Below, one piece after another: positions 1 through 9,268 of a DNA stretch of 64,000 nucleotides. Below the pieces are notes generated by a model. The model was not told the DNA's origin, did no database searches, and saw only the letters and a program-made list of their open reading frames with translations. A program made the translations under genes and the position numbers. How positions within the stretch are numbered: the stretch's first letter is position 1; each line of letters opens with the position of its first letter. The DNA is from Luteibacter rhizovicinus DSM 16549 (GTDB lineage: Bacteria; Pseudomonadota; Gammaproteobacteria; Xanthomonadales; Rhodanobacteraceae): assembly GCF_001887595.1 (NCBI RefSeq), contig NZ_CP017480.1:1426001-1490000 (forward strand), written 5' to 3'.

Positions 1-353
1 GTCAGCAGGTTCACATCGCCAATCAGGCCCTGGAGAGGATCCCGACCGGGGCGCACACGTCCCCGCATGCTGTAGTCACCTTCACGGATGGCGAACAGAA
101 GGTCGAGGACCGTTCCCAGCGTCGCCACCAGACGGCCTCCGCCGATCCAGCCGAGGAGTCCGCTGAGCGCAAGCCCGGCAGCGAAGATGGCGCCGCGGAC
201 CGCCAGCGAAAGGCCACTGACCACGACCAGGAGTGCGCCACTCGCGACGAGCGGCGTGACGAACATCAACGCCCAAAGGACGGCGTCGATCCGAAGCATC
301 ACGGAGCGGTCGTGGGTCGCTGTCGCATCATGCGATCGGTAACGAAGGCTCAT
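1..353 (-). CDS. Sensor histidine kinase, N-terminal part (cut by window edge)
   Basis: Reading leftward from an ATG at 353, the frame stays open to the window edge (117 codons). The visible part has a short basic N-terminus, two hydrophobic segments at about residues 24-46 and 50-68, and then a HAMP-like linker (REGDYSMRGR, followed by a Gly-Asp-Val-Asn-Leu-Leu end) typical of sensor kinases. The catalytic HisKA and HATPase domains would lie outside the window. It starts 10 bp after the stop of the response regulator gene, so it is probably the last gene of the ATPase-permease-regulator-kinase operon and the partner of that regulator. The kinase assignment rests on the HAMP-like stretch and the context only. 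Confidence 0.7.
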   Translation of the reverse strand, partial: MSLRYRSHDATATHDRSVMLRIDAVLWALMFVTPLVASGALLVVVSGLSLAVRGAIFAAGLALSGLLGWIGGGRLVATLGTVLDLLFAIREGDYSMRGRVRPGRDPLQGLIGDVNLL

Positions 354-363
354 GCCCCGGCCC

Positions 364-1740
364 TCACTCGATGGGTTCGAATCCGTAGCGGGCGCGGTGC
401 TTGTCGAGCCTGCGATACAAGGACTGGCGTGAGATGCCAAGCGCGTCGGAGGCGCGCTGGAGATTATGGTCGTTACGCTCCAGGGCGCTCCGTATGATCA
501 TTTCTTCCGCTTCCGGCAGTGTCAGCCGGTCCAGCACGAGGGCCGACGCCGTCGACTTGCACAGGTTCAGCCCGTCCACATCGATCTCGTCGCCATCGGC
601 CAGCAGCACCGCGCGTTCGACGGCGTGTTCCAGTTCCCGAATGTTTCCCGGCCACTCGTACGCACGCATGGCGCGTTCGGTGGACACCGAAAGGAACATG
701 CTGCCGCGTCCGCGGCGACGGCATTCGCGCAGGATGAAATGCCGCGCGAGAGGAATGATGTCTTCCGACCGGTCACGCAGGGAAGGCATCCGTATCTGCA
801 TCGCGTTCAGACGGTAGAGCAGGTCCCGGCGGAACCGGTCGGCCCTTACCGACGCATCCAGATCCGCATTGGTCACGGAGATGACGCGAACGTCGACCCG
901 GTGCGTGCGGGCCGAGCCCGACCTTTCCAGCTCGCCTTCTTCCAGAACACGCAACAGCTTCACCTGCTGGGCGATCGGTATGTGACCGATTTCCTCGAGG
1001 ATCAGGCTACCGCCTTGTGCCAGCTCGAAGCGTCCCGGACGCGGGTGCCGATCGTCGTCGCCAAACATCTCATCGACGAAACGCGATTCGGGGAGGCTGC
1101 CCATGTCGACGCGGATGACCGGTCCATCGGCACGAGAGGACATGGTATGGATCTCACGCGCCAGCAGGGACTTGCCTGTGCCGTTCTCGCCCAGAATGAG
1201 TACGTTCGCATCGCTGGCGGCGATACGCGACGCCAGCTTCGTGACTTCGCGCATGGCCGACGACTCCCATGCGCGAAGAACGTCGGGAATTTCCCTGCCG
1301 AGGGCGTTCTCGGCGCGAAGTCGCCGGTTCTCCTCGCGAATTTCGCGAAGGGCGATCTGGCTACGCACGGTATGCAGCATTCGCTCGTTGTTCCACGGCT
1401 TCTCGATGAAATCGGCGGCACCCCGACGCATCGCCTGGACAGCCAGGTCGACGCTTCCCCAGGCCGTCATCGCCACTAACGGGAGTTCGGGAAAGTCCTC
1501 GCGGAGTTGACCGATGAGCTCGAGCCCTTCGTGTCCCGACGTCGTGTCGGCGCTGTAGTTGAGGTCGAGCAGGGCACAGGCGAAGTCGGCGCGGGACGCC
1601 GCATCGAGCGCCGCCTCCGGCGAGGTGACCTGCACGGAAGGGATGTCCAGGGAGCGAAAGAGCAGACGAAGCGATACGAGTACATCCGCCTGGTCGTCGA
1701 CGATGAGCACGGGAAGGGCAAGAAGGGGGCGCGGGATCAT
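364..1740 (-). CDS. NtrC-family response regulator lacking the GAFTGA loop
   Basis: This 458-residue protein has the NtrC layout: receiver domain (about 1-125, acidic pair D15/D16, phospho-acceptor D59, T92, K114), AAA+ domain (about 150-385, Walker A GENGTGKS at 184-191) and a Fis-type helix-turn-helix at the C-terminus (about 410-455). Two key features differ from sigma-54 activators. Where the GAFTGA loop should follow the MFG at 225-227, the sequence is DDDRHPRPGRFE, so the loop is deleted. The Walker B Asp is replaced by Glu (LILEEIG, E249-E250). Loss of GAFTGA normally means no contact with sigma-54, so this regulator probably acts with another sigma factor or as a repressor. Its ATG overlaps the permease stop by 4 bp, which links it to control of the adjacent ABC transporter. 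Confidence 0.9.
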   Translation of the reverse strand: MIPRPLLALPVLIVDDQADVLVSLRLLFRSLDIPSVQVTSPEAALDAASRADFACALLDLNYSADTTSGHEGLELIGQLREDFPELPLVAMTAWGSVDLAVQAMRRGAADFIEKPWNNERMLHTVRSQIALREIREENRRLRAENALGREIPDVLRAWESSAMREVTKLASRIAASDANVLILGENGTGKSLLAREIHTMSSRADGPVIRVDMGSLPESRFVDEMFGDDDRHPRPGRFELAQGGSLILEEIGHIPIAQQVKLLRVLEEGELERSGSARTHRVDVRVISVTNADLDASVRADRFRRDLLYRLNAMQIRMPSLRDRSEDIIPLARHFILRECRRRGRGSMFLSVSTERAMRAYEWPGNIRELEHAVERAVLLADGDEIDVDGLNLCKSTASALVLDRLTLPEAEEMIIRSALERNDHNLQRASDALGISRQSLYRRLDKHRARYGFEPIE

Positions 1741-4172
1741 CGGGGTATCCCTTCACGATGGCGCGACCCGCGCGGCGACATCAGTTCGCCGCGCAGGATC
1801 GTCGCCGGGCGCACCGCGGCGGCGTGCAAGGACGGCAATGCTACGGCAGCCAATGCCGCGGCAATCATCAATAGCGCGACGGCGGCAACCACGCCGACAT
1901 CGATGACGCCTCGCTCGAGCGCCGGATGCACGACGACCCGGCCGAGGACGACGGCGACCACCAGGCCGACAGCGACACCGGGCATCGCCATGCCGAGGCC
2001 ACGCGACAGGAGATGGCCGAGCAGGTCCAGTGGCGTGGCGCCCAGGGCGTCGCGAAGGGCGATCTCGCGACGACCTCGTGCCACCTCCAGCGATTGCACG
2101 GCGTAAAGGCCGATCACCGCGAGCGACAGCGCCATACCGGCGAACATCACGGCAAGCGATGCATTGCGGCGCGCCTGCGCCGTTGCCTGCGCGGCGAGCT
2201 GCCGAAACGACCGCCGGGTACCCGTCACGAGGCCCGGCACGACGCCACGAACCAGCTTCCGTAGGGTTGCATCATCGGCGGCCGTGCTGCCTGGGCCACG
2301 CGACACGAAGAAGGTCGGCACGAAGCGCCGGATGAAGGCGTAGATGTCCGGATCGACCTGAGCGAACGGCACGTACACCGTCGGTACCGCGGCGTGTTCG
2401 GCACCGGCGGAGCGCGCGTCGGCCACCACACCGACGATGCGTATCGGGCGGTTTGTGCCGCGGAGCGAGGCCGGTTTCACCCACCCGCCGAGGCCATGAC
2501 TGTCGATCTGATCGAGATAGGCCTGGTTGACCACCGCTACAGCCGGCGTCGCGGCGCGATCACCGACTTCCATGCTGCGGCCGGCGACCCGGGTGATGCC
2601 CATCGCCTCCATGGCCCCCGGGGAGACCATGCCGTACTGCAAATAGGAGGTGTCCCCGGCGGGCTTCAGAAAGGGCATGAAGAGGCCGGCACCGATCGGG
2701 AGCAAGGTGGTCATTCCCGCCGCATCGATACCCGGCAAGCCCAGGGCGGCTGCGCGAATGACGGCGTCGGCATGGATGACATCATCGAGCACGGGGAATT
2801 GCGTGGCGTCCGGACTGATCTCGACGAAGCCCGCCGCATCGGCCTGAAAGCCAAGCGGAACCTGCACGGCCCGCCACCATTGGGCCACCATGGCCACGCC
2901 GAGAACCAGCAACACGGTCGCCAGCGCCGTCTGCACTAACACCATCAGCCGTCTTGCACGTTGCGCAAGACCGGCCGGCGACGCTCCACCCGAGGCAAGC
3001 TGCATACGTAGCAGGGTGTCCGGGCTGGTGTGCACTGACCCGAGCAGCGCAGCGGACACGGTCACGGCGACCGAGGCGAGCGCTGCCGCGGCGCAGGTGC
3101 GCCCGTCCAGTTCGATGGGCAGCGCGGAGGCGAGCCAGGATGCTGGAACGAGCGGCCGGACCGCCACGACCATGACGTGCGCAAGGGGAAGGCCGATCAT
3201 CAACGCGCCCGCGCTGGTCATGATGACGTCGAGAACCCGCGGAAGTCTCGGCTGCCAGCCCCTTCCGCCGAAAGCGATGACGAGACACGTCTCCTGCGTG
3301 CGCCGCAAGGCCCTCGTCAGCATGAGGTTGGAGAGGTTGACGCCGGCCACGGCAAGGACCAGCAGCGAGCAACAGAAGAAGAGCAACACGACCGGTTTCG
3401 CCTTGCTGGTAAGGACGAGGTCGAGGGGCGTCGTCGCATAGACGGGAAGACACTGGCATCCCGGACGTAACGGCACGCGACTGGCAACCAGCCTTGCCTG
3501 GATCCACCGCGCGACGCGGTCAGCGGACGTGCCAGGAGCAAGTCGGGCGATAGCGACAAGATTGGCCGCGTCGTCGCCGGAGAGGCCCGTCAACGACAGA
3601 GGAGTCAGGACATCGATGTCGGAAAAGAACCGGTAGTCTGCCGGCAGGACTCCGCGTACCGTCATCGCGACCCCATTGATGGCGACGCGACGCCCGACCA
3701 CACGCGGATCGCCTCCCATCCAGTGACGCCAGAACGTGTACGACAGCATGATGCCGCGGTCGAATGCGATCGATGGATCCTCGGGGAGGATCGACGTCAC
3801 ACCGAGCGTGGGCAGAAAGCCGGCATCGACACGCTGCGCGCGGGCCAACCTCTCCCGCTCGCCCGATCGAACGTTCACGGATTCGGCCACCTGTGCCGCG
3901 CCGCGGGAGACCACGCCTGGCGGAAGGCCGATCGCATCGTACAGAAGGGGAGAGGCCGCGCGGCTGGCAGGATCGCGATCCTCTTCGCCGTAGACCACGA
4001 TGCTGGCGTGATGAGGAAAGGGCGGAGCCCTCAACAGGGACTCGACCATCGCCAGGGCGCTGGTCAAGGCGGCGAGGCCGATCGCCAGCGTCAACGACGA
4101 CAGGGGCAGGAAGCCCAGACCACGCCAGCGACCGCGACGGGCACCTATCTGTCTATGGCCTGACGAGCTCAC
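1737..4172 (-). CDS. ABC transporter permease, MacB/FtsX type with duplicated FtsX domains
   Basis: An 811-residue inner-membrane protein with one hydrophobic segment near the N-terminus (about 23-43), a large periplasmic MacB-core-like domain, three helices around 265-390, one around 415, a second periplasmic domain, and three C-terminal helices. This is the layout of the full-length duplicated FtsX-type permeases, as in the ADOP group (about 800 residues), not of a single MacB. Recognisable patches are the periplasmic region with SYTFWRHWMGGD and VVGRRVAINGV, which is common in this family. It overlaps the ATPase upstream and the response regulator downstream by 4 bp each, so the three genes are translationally coupled. 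The substrate cannot be read from sequence; relatives handle peptides, antibiotics or lipoproteins. Confidence 0.85.
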   Translation of the reverse strand: MSSSGHRQIGARRGRWRGLGFLPLSSLTLAIGLAALTSALAMVESLLRAPPFPHHASIVVYGEEDRDPASRAASPLLYDAIGLPPGVVSRGAAQVAESVNVRSGERERLARAQRVDAGFLPTLGVTSILPEDPSIAFDRGIMLSYTFWRHWMGGDPRVVGRRVAINGVAMTVRGVLPADYRFFSDIDVLTPLSLTGLSGDDAANLVAIARLAPGTSADRVARWIQARLVASRVPLRPGCQCLPVYATTPLDLVLTSKAKPVVLLFFCCSLLVLAVAGVNLSNLMLTRALRRTQETCLVIAFGGRGWQPRLPRVLDVIMTSAGALMIGLPLAHVMVVAVRPLVPASWLASALPIELDGRTCAAAALASVAVTVSAALLGSVHTSPDTLLRMQLASGGASPAGLAQRARRLMVLVQTALATVLLVLGVAMVAQWWRAVQVPLGFQADAAGFVEISPDATQFPVLDDVIHADAVIRAAALGLPGIDAAGMTTLLPIGAGLFMPFLKPAGDTSYLQYGMVSPGAMEAMGITRVAGRSMEVGDRAATPAVAVVNQAYLDQIDSHGLGGWVKPASLRGTNRPIRIVGVVADARSAGAEHAAVPTVYVPFAQVDPDIYAFIRRFVPTFFVSRGPGSTAADDATLRKLVRGVVPGLVTGTRRSFRQLAAQATAQARRNASLAVMFAGMALSLAVIGLYAVQSLEVARGRREIALRDALGATPLDLLGHLLSRGLGMAMPGVAVGLVVAVVLGRVVVHPALERGVIDVGVVAAVALLMIAAALAAVALPSLHAAAVRPATILRGELMSPRGSRHREGIPR

Positions 4173-4942
4173 GGAAACGACTCCGTGCTCCGTCGTTCGT
4201 CCAGCCCGGCTTCGGCCTCGCGCTGTCGTTGTCGAAACGTCGTCTCATCGATCACGCAGCCGTCCAGTAACCGCACCGTACGGTCCGCGACGCTGCTGAA
4301 TCGCTCATCGTGCGTCACCATGCAGATCGTCCGGCCTGACGCATGCAGACGGCTGAGCAGCGCCATCACGATCTCGCCGTTACGCACGTCGAGGTTGCCC
4401 GTGGGTTCGTCGGCAAGCAGGATCGAAGGTTCACCAGCCAGTGCGCGGGCGACCGCCACGCGCTGCTGCTGTCCGCCGGATAGCTGGTCAGGGTAGTGGT
4501 GCATGCGATGCGCCATGCCGACATCCGCCAGCGCACTTGCCGCACGCTCCGTGCGTTCGCGATGGCTCATCCCGTCGCGAAACGACAACGGCAACTCGAC
4601 GTTCTCGGCGACCGTCATGTCACTGATCAGGTTGAAGGCCTGGAACACGAAACCGATGTGCTGGTTGCGCAGGCGTGCCCGCGCGCGGCGACCCAGTCCC
4701 GACATCGATTGACCGAGGAACCGGAAGCTGCCGCTGGTGGGGGCGTCGAGAACGCCCATGAGGGACAGCAACGTGGTCTTGCCGCAACCGGACGGCCCCG
4801 CGATCGAAACGAACTCGCCCCGGCGGACATCGAGGTGGATGTTGGTCAGGACGTGAACTTCCATGGTCCCGATGTCGAAGACCTTCCCGATGCCACGCAT
4901 CTCGATCAGCGGAGAAGCAAGCGCAGATTGCACCGTCGTCAC
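4169..4942 (-). CDS. ABC transporter ATP-binding protein, MacB/LolD type
   Basis: A 257-residue cytoplasmic ATPase with every ABC motif intact: Walker A GPSGCGKTT (49-57), Q-loop Q101, signature LSGGQQQRVAVARAL (154-168), Walker B ILLADEP followed by TGNLD, and the H-loop in MVTHDE. This is the MacB/LolD/FtsE subclass that pairs with FtsX-type permeases, and it precedes one with a 4-bp overlap. It is the first gene of the leftward operon, so its promoter should lie in the gap upstream that is shared with the rightward beta-glucosidase gene. The C-terminus extends about 20 residues beyond LolD and is rich in Arg and Glu. Confidence 0.93.
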   Translation of the reverse strand: MTTVQSALASPLIEMRGIGKVFDIGTMEVHVLTNIHLDVRRGEFVSIAGPSGCGKTTLLSLMGVLDAPTSGSFRFLGQSMSGLGRRARARLRNQHIGFVFQAFNLISDMTVAENVELPLSFRDGMSHRERTERAASALADVGMAHRMHHYPDQLSGGQQQRVAVARALAGEPSILLADEPTGNLDVRNGEIVMALLSRLHASGRTICMVTHDERFSSVADRTVRLLDGCVIDETTFRQRQREAEAGLDERRSTESFP

Positions 4943-5276
4943 CTGAGAAGATTTAACCCCGTTCGGCGATTGTGGCGCGCGCGCAGGTGATCGTCGGACA
5001 CGATTTCATCTTTTGCCGGAAACGCCCCGTGATTGTGAAGGCCAGGTCTTTCCCGGGCCGGCCACGTCCTTTCCCTGCCGCCCGGCGGTCCTCTCGCGAC
5101 CCATCCGCAGTCCGCCCGCCCGCCGGCGGTGGCCGCAATCTCCAAACCATGCGCCCCAAGGCTGTAAACGTTTACACGTAACGTCATTTACATGACCACC
5201 TCGCGTGCCGATGCCGGTATCCTTGCCCGCTTACGGCGCCGGACTGCGCGCCGACCGTCTCCAGGCCAAGACCACC
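4943..5276. other. Divergent intergenic region between ABC operon and beta-glucosidase
   Basis: About 330 bases separate the leftward ATPase gene from the preferred start of the rightward beta-glucosidase gene. The only clear element is the perfect palindrome at 5163-5176. A weaker inverted repeat, GTCAT-TTAC-ATGAC, lies just after it at 5183-5196. The reading frame of the glucosidase extends upstream to 5205, but that extension has no family resemblance. No RNA gene or convincing -35/-10 pair was recognised. Confidence 0.6.
5163..5176. promoter_or_regulatory. LacI-family operator (perfect 14-bp palindrome)
   Basis: TGTAAACGTTTACA is a perfect palindrome with the central CG and A/T-flanked arms typical of LacI/GalR-family operators. 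It lies 114 bases before the preferred start of the GH3 beta-glucosidase, so it probably mediates sugar-dependent repression of that gene. No LacI-type gene is adjacent; the only one in the window is 45 kb away beside a different operon, so the cognate repressor is probably encoded elsewhere. Confidence 0.65.
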
Positions 5277-7454
5277 ATGACCCGTAACCCCCGCATCGAA
5301 GACCTGATCGCCCGCATGACCGTCGAAGAAAAGGTCGGCCAGCTGGGCGTATTCGCCGATGCCGTGCGCCCGTTCGCACCCGATATCAATCCCGAGGCCA
5401 ATGCCCGTGGGGCCGCTGAGGTGCTCGATCAGGTACGTGCGGGCCGGGTTGGCGCGCTGTTCAACGGCGTCGGTGCGGCGGAGGGTCGCGAGGCCCAGCG
5501 CGTCGCCGTGGAAGAGAGCCGGCTGGGCATTCCGTTGTTGCTTGGCGCCGACGTGATCCATGGCATGCGGACCGTCTTTCCGATCCCCCTGGCCGAAGCG
5601 TCCACGTTCGAGCCGGGTCTCGCCGAACGTACCGCACGCGCGACCGCGGTCGAAGCCACCGCCGCGGGCATCCACTGGACATACGCACCGGCGGTCGACA
5701 TCGCGCGCGACCAGCGGTGGGGTCGCGTGGCCGAAGGTGCGGGCGAAGACGTCGTGCTGGGCTCAGCCTTCGCCGCTGCGCGCGTGCGCGGTTTCCAGGG
5801 TGCCGATCTCAGGGCCGACGACTCACTGCTTGCCACCCCGAAGCACTTCGCCGCCTACGGCGCCGTGGCCGGCGGGATGGAATACAACACCGTCGACATC
5901 TCGCCGCAAACGCTGCGCGACGTGCATCTTCCACCTTTCAAGGCGGCGCTCGATGCCGGCGCGCTCACGATCATGAGTGCGTTCAACGACATCAACGGCG
6001 TGCCGGCTTCGGCCAACCGTGAACTCATGACCGATATCCTGCGCGGCGAGTGGGGTTTCGAAGGTTTCGTCGTGTCGGACTACACCGCTGACATGGAACT
6101 CATCGCGCATGGTTTTGCCGCGGACGAACGCGATGCCTCGCGCCTCGCCTTCCTCGCCGGCGTGGACATGAGCATGCAGAGCGGCTTCTATGCGGCCCAT
6201 CTGGCCGACCTCGTGGCGTCGGGCGATGTCCCCATGGACGTGCTGGACGAAGGCGTGCGTCGTGTCCTCTCCGTGAAGCACGCTATCGGCCTGCTGGACA
6301 ACCCGTACCGCTCGCTCGACCCCGCCGTGGAAGCCGATACATCGAAGAACGCCGAGCACGCCGCCCTCGCGCGCGACGGTTCACGCCGCTCGATCGTGAT
6401 GCTTAAGAACGACGGCGTCCTGCCGCTGCGCAAGAACGGCCAGAAGATCGCGCTCATCGGCCCGTTTGGTGCGGACGTCGAGAACCTCGAAGGCTGCTGG
6501 ACGCTCTTCGGCGACAGCGCGCGCCACGTGAACATCGAGACGGGTCTGCGCGACGCACTCGACAATGGCGCGAGTCTCGATGTCGTCGCCGGCTGCGGGA
6601 TCGAAGATGCCATCGCGGGAGGCATCGAGGAAGCCGTCGCCGCGGCGAAGCGCGCCGACGTCGTCCTGCTCGCCATCGGCGAGCCGCAGGTTTACTCCGG
6701 CGAAGCGCAGTCCCGCACGAACATCATCGTGCCCGCCGCACAGCAGGCCCTCGCCGACGCGGTGGCAGCCACGGGCACGCCTGTGGTCGTCCTGCTGAAG
6801 AACGGCCGCGCGCTCGCCCTGACCGGCGCGGTGCGCGAGGCGAATGCCATTCTCGTCACGTGGTTTCTCGGCAGCCAGACTGGCCCGGCCATCGCGGACG
6901 TCGTCTTCGGCGACTACAACCCGGCGGGGCGCCTGCCTGTCAGCTTTCCCCAGGACGCCGGACAGCAGCCTTACTTCTACAACCACCTGCGCACAGGCCG
7001 ACCGGAGCTCGCCGACCAGCCGCCGGCGTTCAAGTCGCGGTATCGCGATATCACTTTCGAAGCGCTCTATCCGTTCGGGCACGGGCTCAGCTTCACGCGT
7101 TTTGCCTACACACCGCCCGAGGTCGCGACGCAGGTCGGTTGGAACGACACGATCGTGGTCGGCGCCACGGTGACGAACATCGGCGATGTCGCGGGTGAGG
7201 AGGTCGTCCAACTCTACATCCACGACCGTGTCGCCAGCCGCGTCAGGCCGGTTCGCGAGCTGAAGGCGTTCCGGAAAATTCTCCTTGCGCCGGGTGCATC
7301 GGAAGATGTGTCGTTTGAACTGACACGAGCGGATCTCGCCTTCACGCATCGCGATGGCGTAACGTTCGAGGCGGAGCCAGGCGACTTCCAGGTGTGGATC
7401 TCGGGGTCGTCCGCGACGGGCGAATCGGCGACATTCGCACTGCTCGCGCGCTGA
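5277..7454 (+). CDS. Glycoside hydrolase family 3 beta-glucosidase (BglX-like)
   Basis: This enzyme releases glucose, or a related sugar, from the non-reducing end of beta-glucosides. The 725-residue product has the GH3 order: N-terminal TIM barrel (to about 340), alpha/beta sandwich (about 370-590) and a C-terminal fibronectin-III-like domain. Diagnostic patches are RIEDLIARMTVEEKVGQL, KHFAAYG and the nucleophile motif VVSDY, with the catalytic Asp at residue 268. I chose the ATG at 5277 because family similarity starts there; the frame is open from 5205, but the extra 24 residues look non-native. From this start there is no signal peptide, so the enzyme is predicted to be cytoplasmic, unlike E. 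coli BglX. It is probably transcribed alone under the LacI-type operator upstream. Confidence 0.92.
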   Translation: MTRNPRIEDLIARMTVEEKVGQLGVFADAVRPFAPDINPEANARGAAEVLDQVRAGRVGALFNGVGAAEGREAQRVAVEESRLGIPLLLGADVIHGMRTVFPIPLAEASTFEPGLAERTARATAVEATAAGIHWTYAPAVDIARDQRWGRVAEGAGEDVVLGSAFAAARVRGFQGADLRADDSLLATPKHFAAYGAVAGGMEYNTVDISPQTLRDVHLPPFKAALDAGALTIMSAFNDINGVPASANRELMTDILRGEWGFEGFVVSDYTADMELIAHGFAADERDASRLAFLAGVDMSMQSGFYAAHLADLVASGDVPMDVLDEGVRRVLSVKHAIGLLDNPYRSLDPAVEADTSKNAEHAALARDGSRRSIVMLKNDGVLPLRKNGQKIALIGPFGADVENLEGCWTLFGDSARHVNIETGLRDALDNGASLDVVAGCGIEDAIAGGIEEAVAAAKRADVVLLAIGEPQVYSGEAQSRTNIIVPAAQQALADAVAATGTPVVVLLKNGRALALTGAVREANAILVTWFLGSQTGPAIADVVFGDYNPAGRLPVSFPQDAGQQPYFYNHLRTGRPELADQPPAFKSRYRDITFEALYPFGHGLSFTRFAYTPPEVATQVGWNDTIVVGATVTNIGDVAGEEVVQLYIHDRVASRVRPVRELKAFRKILLAPGASEDVSFELTRADLAFTHRDGVTFEAEPGDFQVWISGSSATGESATFALLAR

Positions 7455-7564
7455 GGTATCCGACACGGCGGAGGCCGCGACCCACACGCTGACGCAGCGC
7501 GCACCGATGCATCCGCGACCCCCATCGACCTACCGTGACTCTCCCCTCGCAACGGAGCGTCACG

Positions 7565-9268
7565 ATGAATCCACGAGTCTCCCGCGCTGCCGGAGCGCTT
7601 CTACTCTGGCACGGTGCATGTGCCGCCCAGGAAGTGCCTGACTGGCGTCTTCCCGACTTGCGGCCCTCGACGATCCTATGGACTGCGTGCCCGTCAGGCC
7701 TCGTGCGCGAGAGCGCGATTGTCCGGCTCGGCGACCGCTTGCGTTGCGGGACCATGGGTGTCCCTGTCGACCACCATCATCCCGATGACGGCATCATCGA
7801 GGTGGGCCTGGTCCGCGTGACCGCCAGCGATCCCACCCGTCGACAGGCTGCCATCTTCTTCAATCCTGGTGGCCCTGGCGAGACGCCGATGGACATCCTG
7901 CCCTCGCTCGCGCAGTACTGGGACAACGCCTACGTCGACCACCCGGTGCACGGCAGCAAGAAACGACTCGCCGAGCAGTTCGACCTCATCGCCGTCGTTC
8001 CGCGCGGGCTGAATGGCGGTACGCCTTTCCTGTGCACATCCGACAACGAGGCCACGGATTTCCACGATATCGTCGCGGATCGCTCCCCTGAAAACATTCA
8101 GGCCATGGACGCTTACATGCGCGCGACCGCGGCCGCCTGCCGCGCGAACCCGCTATACCCATTCATCAACACCGAACAAACCGTCTACGACATGGAGGTC
8201 GCACGTCGGGCACTGGGTGAACCCAAGCTTCACTATCTCGGCTATTCGTACGGCGCATGGCTTGGCAGCTGGTATGCGGCCTCCTTCCCTGAGCACGTGG
8301 GGCGCATGGTCCTCGATTCCGGCATGGACTGGACGGCCGACTGGAACACCAATATCACGCGGAGCAAGATCGCGTCGCAGAACCGGTTCGACCGGCTCGT
8401 CGGCCGCCCTGCCGCGAACGATTACGAGCGCTACGGACTGGGGAGGGATCTGCCTTCAGTGCTCGCGCGGATCGGCGAGCTGGCCGTTCCTGTCAGGCGA
8501 GCGTGGGGCGGATTCTGGAAAAGCCCCGAGAACCTGATCGGCGCGCTCGCAGTCTCGGACTGGTTGCGTGCCGAGCCCAACATGAGCCTCGAGACCTTGA
8601 CCGAACGCATGAAGGCTCACCGCTTCCATCGCGACGACGCGACCAACACCGCGATACGAGACGATGCCATCCGTTACGCGTGGCGCCTCTTTCCCGTGTC
8701 CTACCAGCCCGAGCCTTTCCGGTTCGACGATGTGAGTTCGCTCTTCTCGGCCGTGATGTGCAACGACATGCCATATGCCGGCGACGTGACCCATCACCAG
8801 GCGCGGGTCGCGACGCTTGCCGAGACCCTTCCCGCCACCAACGGGCGCGGCCTCGAATATCACTGCGTGTTCTGGGGAGGCTCGCACGCCATGCGTCCGC
8901 CTTTGAGCAGGGTTGGCGCCGCCGGTGACATCCTCATGGTGCATGCCTCGCTGGACCCCGTCACACCGTTGCAGAACGGAACCTCGGTGTTGGCCAGTAC
9001 GACGATGACTCATCTCCTCGTCGCCGAGGGGATCGAAGAGCATGGTGTCTTCGGCTTCACGGACTCGGCTTGCGTGGAAGACACCGTTGGCCGTTACCTG
9101 TTGACCGGCATCCTGCCCGCGGGTCGTGAATACCATTGCACGGCCACGCCAGCGGCGCACGGTGAGACCGACGACGGATTCACACGCCCCGGCGACGCCG
9201 TAGTCCTGCGATCGGAACTGTCGGGATTGCGGTCACCGTTCGCTCCCCGCGCGGGGGACCGTCCATGA
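7565..9268 (+). CDS. Exported alpha/beta hydrolase, TAP-like (S33-type), copy 1 of 4
   Basis: A 567-residue exported hydrolase of the tripeptidyl-aminopeptidase-like group, predicted to cleave N-terminal peptides or small esters in the periplasm. The oxyanion-hole motif GGPG is at about 102-105, the nucleophile elbow GYSYG has Ser228, the acidic residue is in LDPVTPLQ and the His is in EEHGVFG near the C-terminus. All three catalytic residues are therefore present. The start at 7565 follows a GGAG seven bases upstream and gives a signal peptide ending near ACAAQ; the GTG at 7535 has no comparable site. It overlaps copy 2 by 4 bp (ATGA), so the two are made together. The substrate is not known. 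Confidence 0.85.
   Translation: MNPRVSRAAGALLLWHGACAAQEVPDWRLPDLRPSTILWTACPSGLVRESAIVRLGDRLRCGTMGVPVDHHHPDDGIIEVGLVRVTASDPTRRQAAIFFNPGGPGETPMDILPSLAQYWDNAYVDHPVHGSKKRLAEQFDLIAVVPRGLNGGTPFLCTSDNEATDFHDIVADRSPENIQAMDAYMRATAAACRANPLYPFINTEQTVYDMEVARRALGEPKLHYLGYSYGAWLGSWYAASFPEHVGRMVLDSGMDWTADWNTNITRSKIASQNRFDRLVGRPAANDYERYGLGRDLPSVLARIGELAVPVRRAWGGFWKSPENLIGALAVSDWLRAEPNMSLETLTERMKAHRFHRDDATNTAIRDDAIRYAWRLFPVSYQPEPFRFDDVSSLFSAVMCNDMPYAGDVTHHQARVATLAETLPATNGRGLEYHCVFWGGSHAMRPPLSRVGAAGDILMVHASLDPVTPLQNGTSVLASTTMTHLLVAEGIEEHGVFGFTDSACVEDTVGRYLLTGILPAGREYHCTATPAAHGETDDGFTRPGDAVVLRSELSGLRSPFAPRAGDRP

Noticed and set aside
5205..5276. Upstream extension of the beta-glucosidase frame as a signal peptide
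   Set aside because: The 24 residues have no basic start plus hydrophobic core and no family similarity; the ATG at 5277 is preferred.
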